8,711 nucleotides of DNA, from NCBI GenBank assembly GCA_002435705.1, contig DIVA01000072.1, forward strand, positions 1-8,711, read 5' to 3'. Made by a program: the position numbers and the translations under genes. Positions 5,801-8,711 of the stretch are shown here, piece by piece. The notes below the pieces were generated by a model. That model saw only the letters and a list, made by a program, of their open reading frames with translations. It did not search any database and had not been told where the DNA came from. The stretch comes from Bacteriovoracaceae bacterium UBA6144. GTDB lineage: Bacteria; Bdellovibrionota; Bacteriovoracia; Bacteriovoracales; Bacteriovoracaceae. Numbering within the stretch: position 1 is the stretch's first letter; every line of letters starts with the position of its first letter.

Positions 5801-7117
5801 GGACTTCGGTGCCTCGCTTGATTCAGTAGGAACGAGTGGGGCGCCTTGGTCTTTTTGGATCACATCACTCATCGCCAACTCCAGTGCTTTTTCCAGAGGC
5901 ATTTCAAGACTCAGCTCGCAGGCCTTGAGAGTCTTGTCCGGCTGGGCTTCGGCTTCACTGCGCATTTTATCTTTCAACTCGGGATGCTTGAAGCCCGTAG
6001 TGAGGATAATTTTTTTCACATCCACCGCTTTCAGTTTTTCATTTTTCTGCAGGCAGCGGGCAGCCAGATTGGCCACAAAAGGAGCGGCCATGCTCGTTCC
6101 ATTAGCGGGAGTTTTTGTCATGCCGGTTTGTGCCGAATAGACACTCGGAAGCAGCGACATGATGCCTACGCCGGGAGCTGCGATGTCAACACTCTCTTTA
6201 CCCCAATTGGAGAAACTGGCCAGGCGATCTTGATTGAGCGCCGCCACACTGATCACGTTTTCGCTTTGAATTTTAGAAGGGAAGTGGTGGGTGAGATCGT
6301 TATTCTGAGCGGCGTTGCCTGCGGAAAAAATGAAAAGTGAGTTCGGGTAGCGTTCTAAAATGCGATGAGCGCGGCGAAAGAGATTGACGAAATATTGATC
6401 CACAATCTCTGTGAGTTTGATCTCATCGAGTTCAAGGCCTGTGATCTCTTTGTGCCATTCTGCAAAACGAGTCATGGTTTGTTTTTGAGTCACGCCGTAG
6501 GATGCATTGATGACGCGAATTTTATTGCTGTGAATCCAAGACAGCATTTTACTCATTTTACGAATGACTCTGTCTTCTGAGAGTTTGACCTGTCGACGAA
6601 ATTCGGCTTCTGAAAATTTTTTGATTGGGGCCACATCCTCTGGCAAACTCTCAATCAACACCGCCGGCACTTCTATCCCAAGACCGCGCACTGGAAAAAC
6701 TTCGACTCCTTCGCCTTCGCGAGTCAGGATTCCGGCCACCATGGTGCCGTGAGTGTGCTTTTTAAAGAGTTTTAATTTTTTTAAAAACTCAGGATTGGTT
6801 TTTTTGATTTCCATCCATGATCTCTCATCCACAGTGAGACCTTGTTGATGCGCTTTGGCTTTGAGTGCTCGGTAGTAAAGCACTTCTTGGATTTCCCCTT
6901 CTTTTAAAACTGATGATTTTAGATGGGTATTGTCGCTGAAGTTCCAACCTTCCAGTTTGAAAGTGGGCTGAGGAGATTCTTCATCGGTTTCTCCGGTTTT
7001 CAGTTTTGGTTTAAGCGCCTCGTTATCCAAATCAAAGCCTGTATCAATGACGGCCACTGTCACTGAGGGAGAAGCGATGGAAATATGTATTAAAAGCGAG
7101 AGTAAAAGCCCTATCAT
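5798..7117 (-). CDS. Secreted subtilisin-like serine protease (S8 family)
   Basis: The 439-residue protein begins with a short hydrophobic signal (residues 1-16, 'MIGLLLSLLIHISIAS'). The catalytic triad is intact: D25 in 'VAVIDTGFD', H123 in 'HTHGTMVAG' and S342 in 'NGTSMAAPFVA', with oxyanion asparagine N268 in 'FSAGN'. The catalytic Asp sits less than ten residues after the predicted cleavage point, so there is no room for the usual inhibitory propeptide. D25 and H123 are 98 residues apart, against about 32 in subtilisin, because of a charged, probably helical insert (about 31-118). A second insert lies between 'VRGLGIEV' and 'INASYGV' (about 150-203), and more helix lies before N268. C355 and C400 could form a disulfide. 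The last 20 residues are Pro/Ser/Glu-rich. No clear ribosome site precedes the ATG. It is probably periplasmic or exported, and its substrate is unknown. Confidence 0.92.
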   Translation of the reverse strand: MIGLLLSLLIHISIASPSVTVAVIDTGFDLDNEALKPKLKTGETDEESPQPTFKLEGWNFSDNTHLKSSVLKEGEIQEVLYYRALKAKAHQQGLTVDERSWMEIKKTNPEFLKKLKLFKKHTHGTMVAGILTREGEGVEVFPVRGLGIEVPAVLIESLPEDVAPIKKFSEAEFRRQVKLSEDRVIRKMSKMLSWIHSNKIRVINASYGVTQKQTMTRFAEWHKEITGLELDEIKLTEIVDQYFVNLFRRAHRILERYPNSLFIFSAGNAAQNNDLTHHFPSKIQSENVISVAALNQDRLASFSNWGKESVDIAAPGVGIMSLLPSVYSAQTGMTKTPANGTSMAAPFVANLAARCLQKNEKLKAVDVKKIILTTGFKHPELKDKMRSEAEAQPDKTLKACELSLEMPLEKALELAMSDVIQKDQGAPLVPTESSEAPKS

Positions 7118-7163
7118 AGAGGCTATTATCTCATGGCCTGAGTGCGGGTAGAAACTTTTTTAG
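7118..7163. promoter_or_regulatory. 46-base divergent intergenic region between two peptidase genes
   Basis: Neither start has a recognisable Shine-Dalgarno site. On the minus strand a -10-like GATAAT (7130-7125) lies only 7 bases from the subtilase ATG, which would give an almost leaderless transcript. No good -35 accompanies it. On the + strand TATTAT at 7124-7129 is a possible -10, also without a good -35. Promoters for the two genes must lie here or inside the opposite gene; I cannot place them firmly. Confidence 0.25.
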
Positions 7164-8711
7164 ATGTATAATTTCAAGCGACATAATTTAATTTTTTTAA
7201 TCCTTTGCCTTTGGTCTGTTTTGGGCTGGGCTGCGGTGATCCAAGCCCCTATCGTGCCGGTCTCTTATATTCAAAATCCATCGGGTATTCACTGGAAGAG
7301 TGTCAGCTCTGAGCACTTTGAGATCATTTATCCAGAAGGTTTTGCTCAAGATGCTCAACTCGTGCTGACCACTCTTGATGCGGTTTACAGTGAAGCTGCC
7401 AAGAGCCTTGAGGTTGAGCCGAGAAAGATTCCTATTATTCTTCAGCCTCACACACTTAATTCAAATGGTTTTGTCACTCTGGCTCCCAGACGCTCAGAGC
7501 TCTTTGTGACTCCGCTCATGAGTCCAAGCTTGGGGCAGACGGAGTGGCTTAGAACGCTGGCCATTCATGAGTATCGCCATGTCGTGCAGTTTGAAAAATC
7601 ACAAAAAGGTTTTGCGAAAGCTCTCTACATCGTCTTGGGGGAAATTGGTTCGGCACTGGCCATGGGTCTGACGCTTCCTCCTTGGTATTTTGAAGGGGAT
7701 GCCGTTGGTATTGAGACCGCACTGACTCGTGGAGGGCGTGGTCGCTTGCCCTTCTTTGACCGGGATCTCAGGGCCTTGCTTTTAGATGGGCAAGAGTGGA
7801 CCTACGATCAGATGCTCTTAGGAAGTTTTAAGAGATATCGCCCCAATCATTATGTGCTGGGCTTTTTTCTCACCACTTATCTGCGCAAGCATTTTGGTTC
7901 AGATGTCTTAGAGAAAATCCACTACGATGCGATGGAGCGGGCCTACAACCCATTGGCTTTTTATTGGGCTTGTGAAAGACACACGGGGCTTGGGATCGAT
8001 GAGATTTACAAACGTGCCATGAATGAAATAACGCAAGAGTGGTCTCAGGCAGAAGCTAAAAAACTTCAATCTGATCGCTCGCAGGATTGGATCAATTATT
8101 CTTATCCCCTGAAAGTGGATGAAAAAGTTTTTGCTTTCCGCCAGTCCCTCTCTCACATCACGCAATTTGTGGATCAGTCAAATGGAGATCAAGTGCTCTG
8201 GACTCCTACACCTTTGGTGCAGGTTTTTCCCTTTAAGGCCCGCAAGGGCAGAATCGCTTACTCTCAAACGGCCCTGCATCCTCGCTTTGGTAATCAAGAT
8301 TATTCAACAGTGATCGTGCGTGATCTTCAAAATCAAAAAATTATTTTTGAAAAGACACTTACAAAATGGACTTTACCCGTTTTGAATCATCAAGCCGATC
8401 AATTAGCATTTGTAGAATGGATGGACGATGGAACGGTTCAGTTAGGGGTGTGGGATCTGGCCACCAATTCTCTCCAGTGGGTGATGCCGTGGTCTCGCCA
8501 GCTTGCGATTGTGGGGCTAGACTGGAGCGAAGATGCACAGTCGCTGATCATTCTTCATCGCCAAGGCAGTTATACTCACCAGTTTGTGCAACTCAATTTA
8601 GCCAATAAAACTCTGCGCCCACTCATTTCAACTGATAAACATGCTTGGGGCTATCCTGTTGTCTTTCAAAACCAAGTTTACTTTCAATCTCCTCAAACGG
8701 GGGTGGATAAT
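7164..8711 (+). CDS. Secreted HExxH zinc metallopeptidase with beta-propeller domain (3' end missing)
   Basis: An open frame of 516 codons runs from the ATG at 7164, directly after an in-frame TAG, to the window edge without a stop. Residues 1-28 form a signal peptide: Lys/Arg at positions 5-6, a hydrophobic core at about 9-23, and likely cleavage after 'VIQA'. Residues about 40-300 resemble a gluzincin peptidase of the MA clan: 'TLAIHEYRHVVQFE' gives zinc ligands H135 and H139 and catalytic E136, and 'PPWYFEGDAVGIETAL' gives E177 as the probable third ligand. From about residue 315 the protein becomes a repeated beta-strand region ('GRIAYSQTALHP', 'DQLAFVEWMDDG', 'GVWDLATNSLQW', 'GLDWSEDAQSLIILHRQG'), typical of TolB/WD40-like propeller blades. 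The propeller is incomplete here. The protein is probably periplasmic or surface-exposed. The propeller may gate or present substrates, as in other propeller peptidases (inference). It is divergent from the subtilase. Confidence 0.87.
   Translation, partial: MYNFKRHNLIFLILCLWSVLGWAAVIQAPIVPVSYIQNPSGIHWKSVSSEHFEIIYPEGFAQDAQLVLTTLDAVYSEAAKSLEVEPRKIPIILQPHTLNSNGFVTLAPRRSELFVTPLMSPSLGQTEWLRTLAIHEYRHVVQFEKSQKGFAKALYIVLGEIGSALAMGLTLPPWYFEGDAVGIETALTRGGRGRLPFFDRDLRALLLDGQEWTYDQMLLGSFKRYRPNHYVLGFFLTTYLRKHFGSDVLEKIHYDAMERAYNPLAFYWACERHTGLGIDEIYKRAMNEITQEWSQAEAKKLQSDRSQDWINYSYPLKVDEKVFAFRQSLSHITQFVDQSNGDQVLWTPTPLVQVFPFKARKGRIAYSQTALHPRFGNQDYSTVIVRDLQNQKIIFEKTLTKWTLPVLNHQADQLAFVEWMDDGTVQLGVWDLATNSLQWVMPWSRQLAIVGLDWSEDAQSLIILHRQGSYTHQFVQLNLANKTLRPLISTDKHAWGYPVVFQNQVYFQSPQTGVDN

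Noticed and set aside
7167..7172. Perfect TATAAT just after the metallopeptidase ATG
   Set aside because: Using it as a -10 would put the transcript start inside the signal peptide codons, and no -35 lies 16-18 bases upstream. It encodes Tyr-Asn after the first Met and is probably coincidence.

Overview
The window is ordinary-density bacterial chromosome carrying eight protein genes, two of them cut by the window ends. The mix of a TonB-dependent receptor tail, two secreted peptidases, a two-subunit class I fumarase with an odd lysine-rich tail and a RimK-like/GNAT-C39 cluster, at a moderate GC content, suits a free-living Gram-negative bacterium. It resembles a member of the Bdellovibrionota or another former deltaproteobacterium. 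That placement is an impression from gene style, not a proof. No tRNA, rRNA, CRISPR array, insertion sequence, integrase or phage gene is visible.

Layout: (1) 1-156, the + strand C-terminus of a TonB-dependent receptor, ending directly against (2) 157-2462, a minus-strand two-gene operon of a RimK-like ATP-grasp ligase followed by an aspartoacylase-like zinc amidohydrolase, with a 4-base ATGA overlap. (3) 2547-3668, on the + strand and divergent from that operon, a fusion of an N-acetyltransferase (GNAT) and a C39-like cysteine peptidase. (4) 3679-5241, a minus-strand operon for the alpha and beta subunits of a two-subunit class I fumarase. (5) 5397-5768, a small heat-shock protein behind what looks like a heat-shock sigma-32 promoter. 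(6) 5798-7117, a minus-strand secreted subtilisin-like protease. (7) 7164-8711, divergent from it, a secreted HExxH metallopeptidase joined to a beta-propeller, running off the window end.

The most interesting unit is 157-3668. An acyltransferase, an ATP-dependent amide ligase, a papain-fold peptidase and an N-acyl-amino-acid deacylase sit together, which reads as a small make-and-break pathway for an acylated amino acid or peptide. The pairing of the RimK-like ligase with the GNAT/C39 protein is a known conserved neighbourhood of unknown product. The translationally coupled aspartoacylase gives a clue to the chemistry, because mammals use a RimK-like ligase (NAAG synthetase), a GNAT (NAT8L) and aspartoacylase around N-acetylaspartate. 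That parallel is inference. The fumarase operon is central metabolism, the Hsp20 is stress protection, and the divergent pair of peptidases is probably extracytoplasmic protein degradation. Genes are packed tightly: the three convergent junctions leave 0, 10 and 29 bases.
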